The translations under genes and the position numbers were made by a program. The notes under the pieces were generated by a model. It worked only from the letters and a program-made list of their open reading frames with translations. It was not told the DNA's origin and did no database searches. Below, piece by piece: positions 9,291-17,479 of a DNA stretch of 64,000 nucleotides (position 1 is the first letter of the stretch; every line of letters begins with the position of its first letter). This DNA comes from Palsa-892 sp963751615 (GTDB taxonomy: Bacteria > Pseudomonadota > Alphaproteobacteria > Rhizobiales > Xanthobacteraceae), in contig CAVVVG010000005.1 in NCBI GenBank assembly GCA_963751615.1, positions 496,001-560,000 of the forward strand. The letters run 5' to 3'.

Positions 9291-10316
9291 TTAACCTCCT
9301 ATGCGCGGCAGGCGCGCAGTAAGAGACTCGAGCGGATCGTCGGCACGCGCATCTGCCTCGGTGCGCTCGGCGGCGCGCAACTTCGCGGAACGCGCGCGCG
9401 GATTTTCCGTCGTCTCGACCTTGCCGGGAATGAGTGGCTTTTTCGTCAATAGTTTGAATGTCAAAGGTAGCGCGCGCGTTTCCGGTTCATGGCGCGAAAT
9501 GGCGGGCACCGAACTGCGCGCTATCATGAATGTCTTTACCATCCGGTCTTCAAGCGAATGGAACGAAACCACGACTAGCCTGCCGCCCGGCAAAAGAATT
9601 TTCTCCGCCGCAAGCAGCGCTGAGGATAGTTCGTTCAGTTCGTCGTTCACGTAAATGCGCAATGCCTGAAATGTACGTGTTGCAGGATCGATTTCACCGA
9701 TCTTCGCACGTACGACACGGCGGACGATTTGGGCGAGTTCGCCCGTCGTACGGATCGGTTCGTTCTCGCGTGCCTCACGGATCGCGCGGGCAACAATGCG
9801 GGCACGCTTTTCCTCGCCGAGCGCCGAAATGATGCGTACCAGTTCGCGCTCGTCCGTCTTGTTGACGATGTCGGCAGCGCTCTTTCCGCTCCGTTCCATT
9901 CGCATGTCGAGCGGACCATCACCACGGAACGAAAATCCGCGTTCGGTCTGATCGAGTTGCATTGAGGAAACGCCAACATCGAGCACCACCCCATCGACCT
10001 GGGGAAATCCAAGATCACGTGCGACCTGATCAATGCGAGAGAAGCGGTCTTCCGCCAGCACAAGCCGTCCGCTGAAAGTCTCTACGAGTGATGCGCCCGC
10101 CGTGATCGCGCTCACATCGCGGTCGATGCCAACGACGCGACAATTCGCACTTTCCAGGATCGCGCGGCTATAGCCACCCGCGCCGAAGGTGCCGTCGATG
10201 TATACGCCTCCGGCGTGGGGGGCGAGTTGCGAGAGAACCTCGCGGAGCATAACCGGACGATGGCGGGCCAGTCCGCCAGCGGCATCCGGTTGCCCGGCGC
10301 CGCGGCCCGTGATCAT
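9291..10316 (-). CDS. rsmH: RsmH, 16S rRNA m4C1402 methyltransferase
   Basis: SAM-dependent N4-methyltransferase acting on C1402 of 16S rRNA. The 341 residues begin with a short Gly/Ala leader, then HRPVMLREVL, the SAM-binding DGTFGAGGYSRAIL, and later VVLDVGVSSMQLD, GFSFRGDGPLDMRM and VVSFHSLEDRMVK, all RsmH hallmarks. The frame stays open upstream to 10880, but the ATG at 10316 overlaps the mraZ stop (ATGA) and agrees with family length, so it is the start. Confidence 0.95.
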   Translation of the reverse strand: MITGRGAGQPDAAGGLARHRPVMLREVLSQLAPHAGGVYIDGTFGAGGYSRAILESANCRVVGIDRDVSAITAGASLVETFSGRLVLAEDRFSRIDQVARDLGFPQVDGVVLDVGVSSMQLDQTERGFSFRGDGPLDMRMERSGKSAADIVNKTDERELVRIISALGEEKRARIVARAIREARENEPIRTTGELAQIVRRVVRAKIGEIDPATRTFQALRIYVNDELNELSSALLAAEKILLPGGRLVVVSFHSLEDRMVKTFMIARSSVPAISRHEPETRALPLTFKLLTKKPLIPGKVETTENPRARSAKLRAAERTEADARADDPLESLTARLPRIGG

Positions 10317-10789
10317 CCCGATGCTCCGGGAGGTCCCCCCGCACCCTTGGAGCCAAGCGATTTCTTCAGCGCGCGCACCCTCTCGGTGGCCTCTGCAAGA
10401 TGCGCGCGGAAGCGCTCCGGCTCCCAAATTTGAAACTTGTGTCCGAGCCCGACGAAGGTGACGCTGTCCGTGACGTCGGCGTGCGCCTTCAATGTCTCGG
10501 TGAGAATGATGCGACCTTCCGAATCCGGCTTTAGCGTCTCGCTGCGCCCGTAGAGCGCAGCAGCAAATTGCTCGCGTTCCTCGGAGTAAGGCGGATAGCG
10601 CTCGATCAGTGTCTCGATTTCCGCGAGCAAGGCGTTTCCGCCCGCGTCGAGCGCTGGATGATCCAGCGCAGGATGACAATAAAGCCCTTCGTAACCGTCG
10701 CGCGCGAGCACCGCGCGATAACTGGCTGGAATCGAAACTCGGCCCTTGGCGTCCAGGCGCATGGTGTAAGTCGATACAAAGCGGTTCAT
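10313..10789 (-). CDS. mraZ: MraZ, dcw transcriptional regulator
   Basis: AbrB-fold DNA-binding protein that represses its own dcw operon in the bacteria studied. The 158 residues contain the two MraZ repeats: MRLDAKGRVSIPASYR near the N-terminus and PDSEGRIILTETLK in the middle. It is the first gene of the cluster. Three regularly spaced GGGAT boxes lie 72-96 bases upstream and would suit autoregulation. Confidence 0.95.
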   Translation of the reverse strand: MNRFVSTYTMRLDAKGRVSIPASYRAVLARDGYEGLYCHPALDHPALDAGGNALLAEIETLIERYPPYSEEREQFAAALYGRSETLKPDSEGRIILTETLKAHADVTDSVTFVGLGHKFQIWEPERFRAHLAEATERVRALKKSLGSKGAGGPPGASG

Positions 10790-10860
10790 GGGGCCGCCCG
10801 ACGCGTGAACGAAGACCTGCCCTGTATGCGGAGAAAACTGGGAAGGGCCTACACCAGAAC

Positions 10861-10885
10861 GGGATGTTTTGGGATATCATGGGAT
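10861..10885. promoter_or_regulatory. Putative MraZ operator: three GGGAT boxes at 10-bp spacing
   Basis: GGGAT occurs at 10861, 10871 and 10881 on the plus strand, an exact 10-bp period with 5-base spacers. MraZ of E. coli is known to bind TGGGN repeats separated by five bases upstream of mraZ, so spacing and core both match. Here the boxes read on the strand opposite to mraZ transcription. They overlap the putative -10 element, which would suit repression. Confidence 0.6.
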
Positions 10886-10899
10886 TATATGGCCGTCAA
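10871..10899 (-). promoter_or_regulatory. Putative dcw promoter upstream of mraZ
   Basis: On the minus strand TTGACG (10899-10894) is followed after 17 bases by TATCCC (10876-10871). The -35 is a good sigma-70 match and the spacing is ideal; the -10 is weak. A TATAAT lies at 10889-10884 but is too close to this -35. The inferred -10 coincides with the middle GGGAT box. Confidence 0.4.
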
Positions 10900-11047
10900 C
10901 GAACCGGATGAGATGTCCACGGTTTCAGCGGCCTGCCAGCCGCGTCGCAGTAAGCGATTAACGCGCCGTGAAGCTTAAGAATTTGTTGCTCACGGACAGA
11001 CGCCCAAGCATTGCCTACATTATGAGTGGTGAACTCACGGGATTCCC

Positions 11048-11818
11048 ATGCAGTCTGCCTTTTCACCCGATACGCCTCTTGTCTCGGAGCTTGCAGCCTC
11101 GCCCAATTACAGCCGGCGCAAGGGTAGAAGCGCTCCCGACATGCTCATCCTGCACTACACCGGCATGAAGAGCGCCGAGACCGCGGCTACATGCCTGTGC
11201 GATCCGGCAACCGAGGTGTCGAGCCACTATCTCATCTTTGAGGACGGGCGCATTCTACAGATGGTGCCGGAAGCGAGAAGGGCCTGGCACGCTGGTGTTT
11301 CCTCCTGGGAAGGCATGACCGACATCAACTCACGCTCAATCGGAATCGAGATCGCGAATCCCGGCCACGAATATGGCTACCGCAATTTTCCCAAACGGCA
11401 AATCGAAGCAACCATCGCGCTCTGCAAGGACATCATCACGCGCCATAAAATCCGTTCCGACCGCGTGCTCGCACATTCGGACATCGCGCCCGCGCGCAAG
11501 AACGATCCCGGCGAGAAATTTCCGTGGGGCAAGTTACACGTCGCGGGTGTCGGCCACTGGGTGCGGCCCGCGCCGATTTCGCGCGGCGAAGCGTTGAAAC
11601 GCGGCGCACGCGGCAAAAAAGTGTACGCACTTCAGAAGCAACTAAAACGCTATGGTTATGGCATCAAGATAACGGGCGACTACGGTCGCGCGACCAAAGA
11701 GGTTGTCATTGCGTTCCAGCGCCACTTCCGTCCCGCGCGCGTGGATGGCGTTGCAGATGCCTCAACTCAAATTACTTTACATAAGCTGCTCGCGGCCCGC
11801 CCGATGACTGCCGCTTGA
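11048..11818 (+). CDS. N-acetylmuramoyl-L-alanine amidase, AmiD type
   Basis: Zinc amidase that cleaves the MurNAc-L-Ala bond, probably acting on anhydro-muropeptides or periplasmic peptidoglycan. The 256 residues have an Amidase_2 domain (about 25-170) with zinc ligands inferred as His36 in LHYTG, His143 in LAHSD and Asp153 in NDPGEKFPW. A peptidoglycan-binding domain follows at about 190-250 (LKRGARGKKVYALQKQL). No clear signal peptide is visible. It is transcribed divergently from the dcw cluster. Confidence 0.9.
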   Translation: MQSAFSPDTPLVSELAASPNYSRRKGRSAPDMLILHYTGMKSAETAATCLCDPATEVSSHYLIFEDGRILQMVPEARRAWHAGVSSWEGMTDINSRSIGIEIANPGHEYGYRNFPKRQIEATIALCKDIITRHKIRSDRVLAHSDIAPARKNDPGEKFPWGKLHVAGVGHWVRPAPISRGEALKRGARGKKVYALQKQLKRYGYGIKITGDYGRATKEVVIAFQRHFRPARVDGVADASTQITLHKLLAARPMTAA

Positions 11819-11998
11819 TCGCCGCCTCATCGCCCTAATCGCAACAATCGTTCATTTTTTACAGAATCTTTGAACGATGATTTCATCGCTTCAGCAAGCT
11901 TTGCGCGATCCCTGCCAAAAAAAATTCGCTTCCGTTCAGTTTCTGGTCGGATTTCGTGGCTTATCTCGCGTTTCTCAGTTGGAGAAGGAATTTATTGG

Positions 11999-12520
11999 AT
12001 GGGAATCAAAAAACTTGCGCTTTGCATAACCATTTTATTCACGTCGACTGCGGGTGCGTTTATTTCGATCGATGCGCACGCGCTTGCTTCAGATCCAAAG
12101 CGGGCCCCGCGCTCGGAAGGAACGCCTCCCGACTTGTGGACACGAATGGAACTTGCGTCGATTGCTAATCGCCTTGCGCGCGAAGCGCAGCTTCCGCCCG
12201 AACTCGTGCGGGCAGTAGTGTACGTGGAAAGCGGCTGGGATCAGGACCTGACCGGTCTCGCGGGCGAAATCGGTTTGATGCAAATCCTACCGGCGACGGC
12301 GCGTGATATCGGATTCATCGACAACAATGAGGCGCTCTACGATCCGGAGACGAATATCCGCTGGGGCATCCGTTATCTTGCCGAAGCCTATCGGCTATCG
12401 CGCGGCGACCTCTGCCAGACCGTCCTCAAATACAATGCCGGTCATGGCGCAACCAAAATGACCGACGCCATCGCCAATTATTGCACTAAGGTGCGTTCCT
12501 ACATCGCTTCAAAAGACTGA
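11999..12520 (+). CDS. Small soluble-lytic-transglycosylase family protein
   Basis: Periplasmic lytic transglycosylase of the SLT (C-type lysozyme-like) fold, cleaving the MurNAc-GlcNAc bond with anhydro-ring formation. The 173 residues begin with a signal peptide (about 1-30). The catalytic Glu77 lies in VVYVESGWDQDL, followed by GEIGLMQILPATA and, late, LKYNAGHG. The frame is open further upstream, but ATG 11999 has GGAGAAGGA about ten bases before it and begins a proper signal peptide. It sits after a peptidoglycan amidase, suggesting a wall-turnover pair. Confidence 0.88.
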   Translation: MGIKKLALCITILFTSTAGAFISIDAHALASDPKRAPRSEGTPPDLWTRMELASIANRLAREAQLPPELVRAVVYVESGWDQDLTGLAGEIGLMQILPATARDIGFIDNNEALYDPETNIRWGIRYLAEAYRLSRGDLCQTVLKYNAGHGATKMTDAIANYCTKVRSYIASKD

Positions 12521-12589
12521 ATTGTCTATAACGTGAAGAGTTCGAGCGGGTTGACGCCATAGACGTTTAGCCCCGTTTGCGTTTCCGCC

Positions 12590-12618
12590 TTGACCTTAGC
12601 GTCAGAAGCCCACACATC
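12590..12618 (+). promoter_or_regulatory. Putative rnpB promoter
   Basis: CTTGACC with TTGACC at 12590-12595 is a good alphaproteobacterial -35. Seventeen bases on lies CACATC (12613-12618), a weak -10. The position fits an RNA starting near 12622. The call rests mainly on the -35 and on location. Confidence 0.35.
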
Positions 12619-12621
12619 TCT

Positions 12622-13003
<382 letters not shown>

Positions 13004-13009
13004 AAGTGA

Positions 13010-13047
13010 GAAGGCCCGGCGGGACGACCGTCGGGCCTTCGCCTTTT
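13010..13047 (+). terminator. Rho-independent terminator of rnpB
   Basis: A 13-bp stem (13010-13022 with 13028-13040, one G-T pair) with a 5-base loop is followed by GCCTTTTT. It lies a few bases after the end of the RNase P RNA. Confidence 0.85.
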
Positions 13048-13266
13048 TAAATACGGCTAAAATAAAACCGATTTCGCGCGTAACAAAATTACCATTGCAT
13101 AAAGAATCTTGCTTTCTTTGATGCACAGCAAAATCGGAAATCGTTATTTCGTCGGGTGCCACGAGACGACGATCGGTATTTTCTGTGGCGGCGAGCTCGT
13201 TGGCCATTGCGAAGCCACTTTCCGCCGTTAGGCGTTGTCTAAGCTAACTGCACGGGAGACAGACCT

Positions 13267-13347
13267 TTGGATGTTGCCCGGTTCAATGTTCTGGCCATTT
13301 GTGCCGCGTTCGCATTCTTAGGTGCAATCGTCCTGGGAATGTTCTGA
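13267..13347 (+). CDS. 26-residue putative membrane peptide
   Basis: A TTG-started frame of 26 codons with a GGGAG ribosome site eight bases upstream. After a short DVAR start it is almost entirely hydrophobic: NVLAICAAFAFLGAIVLGMF to the stop, long enough for one transmembrane helix. A terminator follows eight bases after the stop, so the frame forms a compact unit. No function is recognised. The support is the ribosome site, the composition and the terminator; it could still be chance. Confidence 0.45.
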   Translation: MDVARFNVLAICAAFAFLGAIVLGMF

Positions 13348-13353
13348 AGTTCA

Positions 13354-13395
13354 GCAAAAAAGCGTCGGGGTGCGAAATCCCTCCGGCGTTTTTTC
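13354..13395 (+). terminator. Terminator after the 26-codon ORF
   Basis: A run of A, then CGTCGGGG and its near-complement CCCTCCGGCG, then TTTTTT. The A-run and T-run make it usable from either side, so it may also end the convergent methyltransferase gene. Confidence 0.6.
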
Positions 13396-13403
13396 TTCGT
13401 CGG

Positions 13404-14408
13404 TCACGGCAACTCGCGTGGAGACCCCGCGATCACGCGCCTTCGGTCGCGCCCAAGCCAGAGCGAAACGTGTAGTGCATCCTTCGCCTTATGTTCAGGC
13501 GATAACGTGCGGTAAAGCACCATCTCCAAACCCGCCGCCTTCATCCATTGCGCGACGGCTTCTTCACTGAAGCCGAGACGGCGGTGCGCGTGCTGCTCGC
13601 GCAGAAATTCCAGTTCGTGCGGTGCGAAATCGATCACCAACAAACGTCCACCCGGCCGCAATACCCGCGCCGCTTCGCGGATCGCACGGCCACCATCTTC
13701 AAGAAAGTGCAATACCTGATGCACGATCACAACGTCGAAGTGATCGCGTTCCATCGAAAGATTGAAGATGTCCCCTTTGCGCACCGTGCAGTGCTTAAGT
13801 CCGGCCCGTTCTAAATTCGCGCGCGCGATGCCTAGCATTTCCGGATTGAGATCAATGCCAACGCCACGGTCGATCTCTGGGCCGAATAGCTCAAGCATCC
13901 GGCCGGTGCCGGTACCGAGATCCAGCAAATTCTCAATGCGGACACCCGCGAGCGCCTCACGGATCGCGGTCTCCACGGCGGACTCAGAGATGTGCAACTT
14001 GCGCAGCTCGTCCCAGTGCTTTGCCTGTTTACGGAAATAGGATTGCGCGGCACTGGCGCGCTGGGCCCGCACCTGCTGAAGACGCTCACGATCGCGCGCA
14101 AGCACCGCATCGGACGGATCGACGAGATCGAGCAGCGCCTGCCCCAGTTTCGCGCCGGCGCCGTTCGAGACACGGCGATGAAATGCCCAACTGCCTTCGC
14201 GGAAACGCTCGATCAGCCCAGCGTCCGATAAAAGTTTGAGATGGCGCGAAATGCGCGGCTGCGACTGGCGCAGAATATCGGTGAGATCGGAAACCGTCAG
14301 CTCGGCCTCGCTAAGCAGCGCGAGCAGTCGGAGCCGCGTATCCTCCGACGACGCTTTTAGGCCAGCGAGCAAAGATTGAAAGCCGAGAAGATTTCTATCC
14401 GGAGCCAA
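13404..14408 (-). CDS. ArsR-family regulator fused to a SAM methyltransferase
   Basis: A 334-residue two-domain protein. Residues about 20-95 form an ArsR-type winged helix (TVSDLTDILRQSQPRISRHL). Residues about 145-310 form a class I methyltransferase with the SAM loop LLDLGTGTGRMLELFG and a UbiE-like LRPGGRLLVIDFAPH. The start is TTG at 14408, with AGGAG nine bases upstream. No ArsR metal-binding Cys motif is visible. Such fusions are common in Rhizobiales and are often found near methionine/SAM-cycle genes, but no such neighbour is present here. The substrate is unknown. Confidence 0.85.
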   Translation of the reverse strand: MAPDRNLLGFQSLLAGLKASSEDTRLRLLALLSEAELTVSDLTDILRQSQPRISRHLKLLSDAGLIERFREGSWAFHRRVSNGAGAKLGQALLDLVDPSDAVLARDRERLQQVRAQRASAAQSYFRKQAKHWDELRKLHISESAVETAIREALAGVRIENLLDLGTGTGRMLELFGPEIDRGVGIDLNPEMLGIARANLERAGLKHCTVRKGDIFNLSMERDHFDVVIVHQVLHFLEDGGRAIREAARVLRPGGRLLVIDFAPHELEFLREQHAHRRLGFSEEAVAQWMKAAGLEMVLYRTLSPEHKAKDALHVSLWLGRDRRRVIAGSPRELP

Positions 14409-14557
14409 CGTTCAACTCTCCTAAAGCTCGCTCAAGGTATATCAAACATGCTATAATCCTTTATTATACGTCTAAAAATCTCCATCCAACGACATCATTC
14501 TCAATCACCGCATTCTTCTCTACATTGCAGCGAGCGCGACTGACTTTGAAAGCGACA

Positions 14558-15716
14558 ATGCAACCCGCTGCGCCTCCCGACCGTGATCTGCGCCTCGATT
14601 TTTTCCGTGGACTATCGCTCTGGTTCATTTTTCTCGACCATGTGCCATCGAACCTTGTGGCGTGGTTTACGGTTAGAAACTTCGGTTTCAGCGACGCTTC
14701 CGAAATTTTCGTCTTTATCTCAGGCTACACGGCAACCTTCGTATATGGCCGCATCATGCGCGAGCGCGGTTTCATCATCGGAGCCGCACGTATCTTAAAG
14801 CGTGCCTGGCAGATATATGTCGCGTTCGTGTTCCTGCTCGTCTTCTATCTTGCCGAAATCGCCTATGCGTCGCGAAGCTTCGAAAATCCGATCTATACTG
14901 AGGAATTCGGAATCTTCGAATTCTTCCAGAAGCCGGACATCGTCCTGATAGAGGCATTGAAACTCCGCTTCCTGCCAGCAAACGTCGACGTGCTGCCGCT
15001 GTATATCGTACTGATGACTTCTATTCCCCGCGGGGCTCTGGTTTCTATTGCGATGGCCGAACGCAACGCTCAGCGCGTCGATCGTATTCTACGCGGTTGC
15101 TCATTATTTTGACTGGAATCTCGCCCTCTATCCCTACGATCACACTTGGTTTTTCAATCCGTTTGCGTGGCAGTTGTTGTTCGTAATCGGTGGCTGGTGT
15201 GCACTCGGCGGCGCAAAAAAAATAGATGCGATCTTGCGCTCGCGTGGGATGACGGCGCTTTGCGTTGCCTTTCTGATCATCGCGGCGCTTTATCAGTTAA
15301 GCTGGTTGTCGCATGGTATTACGCGGCGCCTGCCAGCGTGGTCCTTAATCCTGCCGCTCGATAAAACCGGCCTATCGCTATTCCGCCTTTGCCATTTCCT
15401 CGCTCTTGCGATCCTGGTGATCCGTTTCATTCCAATCGATGCACCTCTCCTGCACTCCAAATTGACTCGGCCACTCGTGTTATGCGGCCAAAATTCGCTT
15501 GAAATCTTTTGTCTCGGGATATTTCTGTCATTTTCAGCGCATTTCATCCTCACCGAAATATCCGGGGTCATTCCGATGCAGGTCGCCGTGAGTTTCGGCG
15601 GCATCAGCATAATGATCGCCGTTGCTACCATTATGACGTGGTATAAGGACAATGAACGGCGGGGAGGAAGACCTCCACCGGCGAGCGAACAAAGCCTCGG
15701 GGGACAAACGGCATGA
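14558..15716 (+). pseudogene. opgC: opgC-like glucan succinyltransferase gene broken by one extra base
   Basis: OpgC proteins are multi-helix membrane acyltransferases that succinylate osmoregulated periplasmic glucans. The first frame (from ATG 14558) gives the family start RDLRLDFFRGLSLWFIFLDH and runs well to LPLYIVLM. The homology then continues in the next frame, from about 15018 (LLFPAGLWFLLRWPN) to the stop at 15716. Removing one A at about 15017 restores a single frame of about 385 codons. The TGA overlaps the next ATG (ATGA), so the operon structure is intact. A sequencing error is as likely as a real mutation. Confidence 0.85.
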
Positions 15717-16450
15717 GGGCGCTCGCCGCCGCATCCGCACTGTTGCTGCTCCTCTGCGCGCAAGTCCACGCGGCGAGTGAGACATGCGAGGTGCCGAAAA
15801 ATATCATCGAGAACTACTCACGCCTGCCACATGTAACGCAGGCGGTGAAACGCGACCATAAGCTCAACGTTCTCGTACTGTCGGGCGTTCCCTCACAGGC
15901 GGGCGCGGCCAGTTCGCTCAAAAACTACCCGGCCTATCTAGCGCAAAGCCTTAGCGATCACCTAAAAGACGTGATAGTCGACGTTTACGCCCACGCCGAG
16001 CCACGTAAATCGATCACCGACGTGCTCGCCGTATTACCGAAACTACTGGAAGAACGGAAACCGAACCTCGTCATCTGGCAAACAGGTACGGTCGAGGCGA
16101 TGCGTGGTATGGACCCCGATCTTTATGGGGATAAGCTGGTTATGGGCGTCGATATGATTCTAAAGGCGAATGCTGACGTAATCCTTGTAAATCAGCAATA
16201 CAGCCCGCGTACCGACTTTATGTTCGATGGCGGGCCCTATACCGACAACATGCGCTGGGTCTCGCAAACGAAGGATATTGCACTATTTAATCGCTACGAG
16301 GTAATGAAGTACTGGGCCGATAACGGTAATTTTGATTTTACTGCACTGCGCAATGACGGCAGCTTTGAAAAGCTGCATAGGTGTCTTGGGGGGTTACTTT
16401 CCGACCTAGTTATTCGCGCTGCTTCCCTCCCCGGGGGACTGGACCGCTAA
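15713..16450 (+). CDS. SGNH-like secreted protein with degenerate catalytic blocks
   Basis: A 245-residue exported protein (signal peptide about 1-20). Throughout its length it aligns with the next gene, an SGNH hydrolase, but the catalytic blocks are lost. Block I reads LVLSGVPSQAG instead of VAFGSSSTAG, removing the nucleophilic Ser. Block III reads WQTGTVEAM instead of WQLGTNALL. The terminal DxxH is replaced by EKLH. It is therefore probably a pseudoenzyme, perhaps a partner or scaffold for the glucan-modifying neighbours. It starts within the opgC stop codon and ends within the start of the next gene. Confidence 0.7.
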   Translation: MRALAAASALLLLLCAQVHAASETCEVPKNIIENYSRLPHVTQAVKRDHKLNVLVLSGVPSQAGAASSLKNYPAYLAQSLSDHLKDVIVDVYAHAEPRKSITDVLAVLPKLLEERKPNLVIWQTGTVEAMRGMDPDLYGDKLVMGVDMILKANADVILVNQQYSPRTDFMFDGGPYTDNMRWVSQTKDIALFNRYEVMKYWADNGNFDFTALRNDGSFEKLHRCLGGLLSDLVIRAASLPGGLDR

Positions 16451-17268
16451 TGATGCGCTTGTGCCGTTTTGCCTGTGCCGCCGCCGCTCTGGCCACTTTC
16501 GTGGCGACGGACGCGCGCGCGCAGGAAACGCCCCACTTCCGCGCCGACTGCAAGGCGCCGATGAACATCGTTCATCTCGACGAGCAACTCCCACATCTCG
16601 CCACGCGCATCGTCCAAAAAGAAACCGTGACGATCGTCGCCTTCGGCTCGTCCTCGACCGCGGGCGCGGGCGCGAGCTCTCCTGATGCGACCTATCCCGC
16701 CCGTCTCGAAGTCGAATTGAAAGCCGCTTTTCCGAGCGTTCCGATCCGCGTGATCAACCGCGGCGTCGGCGGCGAGGACGTCACCGAGATGCTCGTCCGT
16801 TTCGACCGCGATATCACCACCGCCAAGCCCGACCTCGTGTTGTGGCAGCTTGGCACCAACGCGCTCCTACGCGATGACGGCATCGATCCCGAGCAGCCAC
16901 TTATCCAGGAGGGCCTCCGTCGCTTCAAGGCCGCCAACACTGACGTCGTGCTAATCGACCCGCAATACGCACCGCGAGTTATCAAAGATCCGGATGCCGA
17001 GCCGATGGTAAATCTGATCGCTGATCTCGCGCACAAAAATCACGTCGGCCTGTTCCGCCGTTTTGGCCTGATGCGCTATTGGCGCGAAACTTTGGGTATT
17101 CCGTTCGAGCAGTTCCTGTCGCCCGACCACCTGCACATGAACGACTACAGCTACGGCTGCACCGCGCGCTATCTCGGCGCGGCCATTGTCGAAGCGGTGC
17201 ACGAGACGAAAAATCGGGTCGAAGCGCTGCAGGCAAGCGCGCATCTGTCGGCAACAACCGGGCGCTGA
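16450..17268 (+). CDS. SGNH/GDSL-type hydrolase, exported
   Basis: A 272-residue SGNH-fold esterase or acyl-transfer enzyme with a signal peptide (about 1-24, ending near ARAQ). Catalytic blocks are intact: I VAFGSSSTAGAG (Ser nucleophile), II NRGVGGED, III WQLGTNALLR and V PDHLHMND (Asp-x-x-His). ATG 16450 overlaps the TAA of the upstream paralog; an in-frame ATG follows at 16453. With opgC and the degenerate paralog it forms a three-gene unit, suggesting action on acyl groups of periplasmic glucans; this role is inferred from context. Confidence 0.8.
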   Translation: MMRLCRFACAAAALATFVATDARAQETPHFRADCKAPMNIVHLDEQLPHLATRIVQKETVTIVAFGSSSTAGAGASSPDATYPARLEVELKAAFPSVPIRVINRGVGGEDVTEMLVRFDRDITTAKPDLVLWQLGTNALLRDDGIDPEQPLIQEGLRRFKAANTDVVLIDPQYAPRVIKDPDAEPMVNLIADLAHKNHVGLFRRFGLMRYWRETLGIPFEQFLSPDHLHMNDYSYGCTARYLGAAIVEAVHETKNRVEALQASAHLSATTGR

Positions 17269-17479
17269 TCTCAGACTACTTCGCCGGCACCGGCCGTCTC
17301 GATCTCATTTCACAGGCGCTGGGGTTGCTCGCCGCTTCGTTTGGACTCTCGCGAACGTACGCGGATGATCTTGAACGGCTCGAAGCTGGCATAGCGATCT
17401 TGCACGCCTTTTTCCGCTTGATGCTACGATGCGTTGCAAGAAACAAACCGCTGGTCCTCGCACCAGGCTGGAGCATGAA

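Noticed and set aside
8613..9452. 279-codon plus-strand frame opposite ftsI/ftsL/rsmH
   Set aside because: Arg-rich composition with no domain and no ribosome site; it is a mirror of well-supported minus-strand genes.
10317..10880. Upstream extension of rsmH by about 188 codons
   Set aside because: It lies antiparallel in phase over mraZ coding sequence on the same strand in another frame, has Arg/Ser-rich shadow composition, and the ATGA overlap gives a clear start at 10316.
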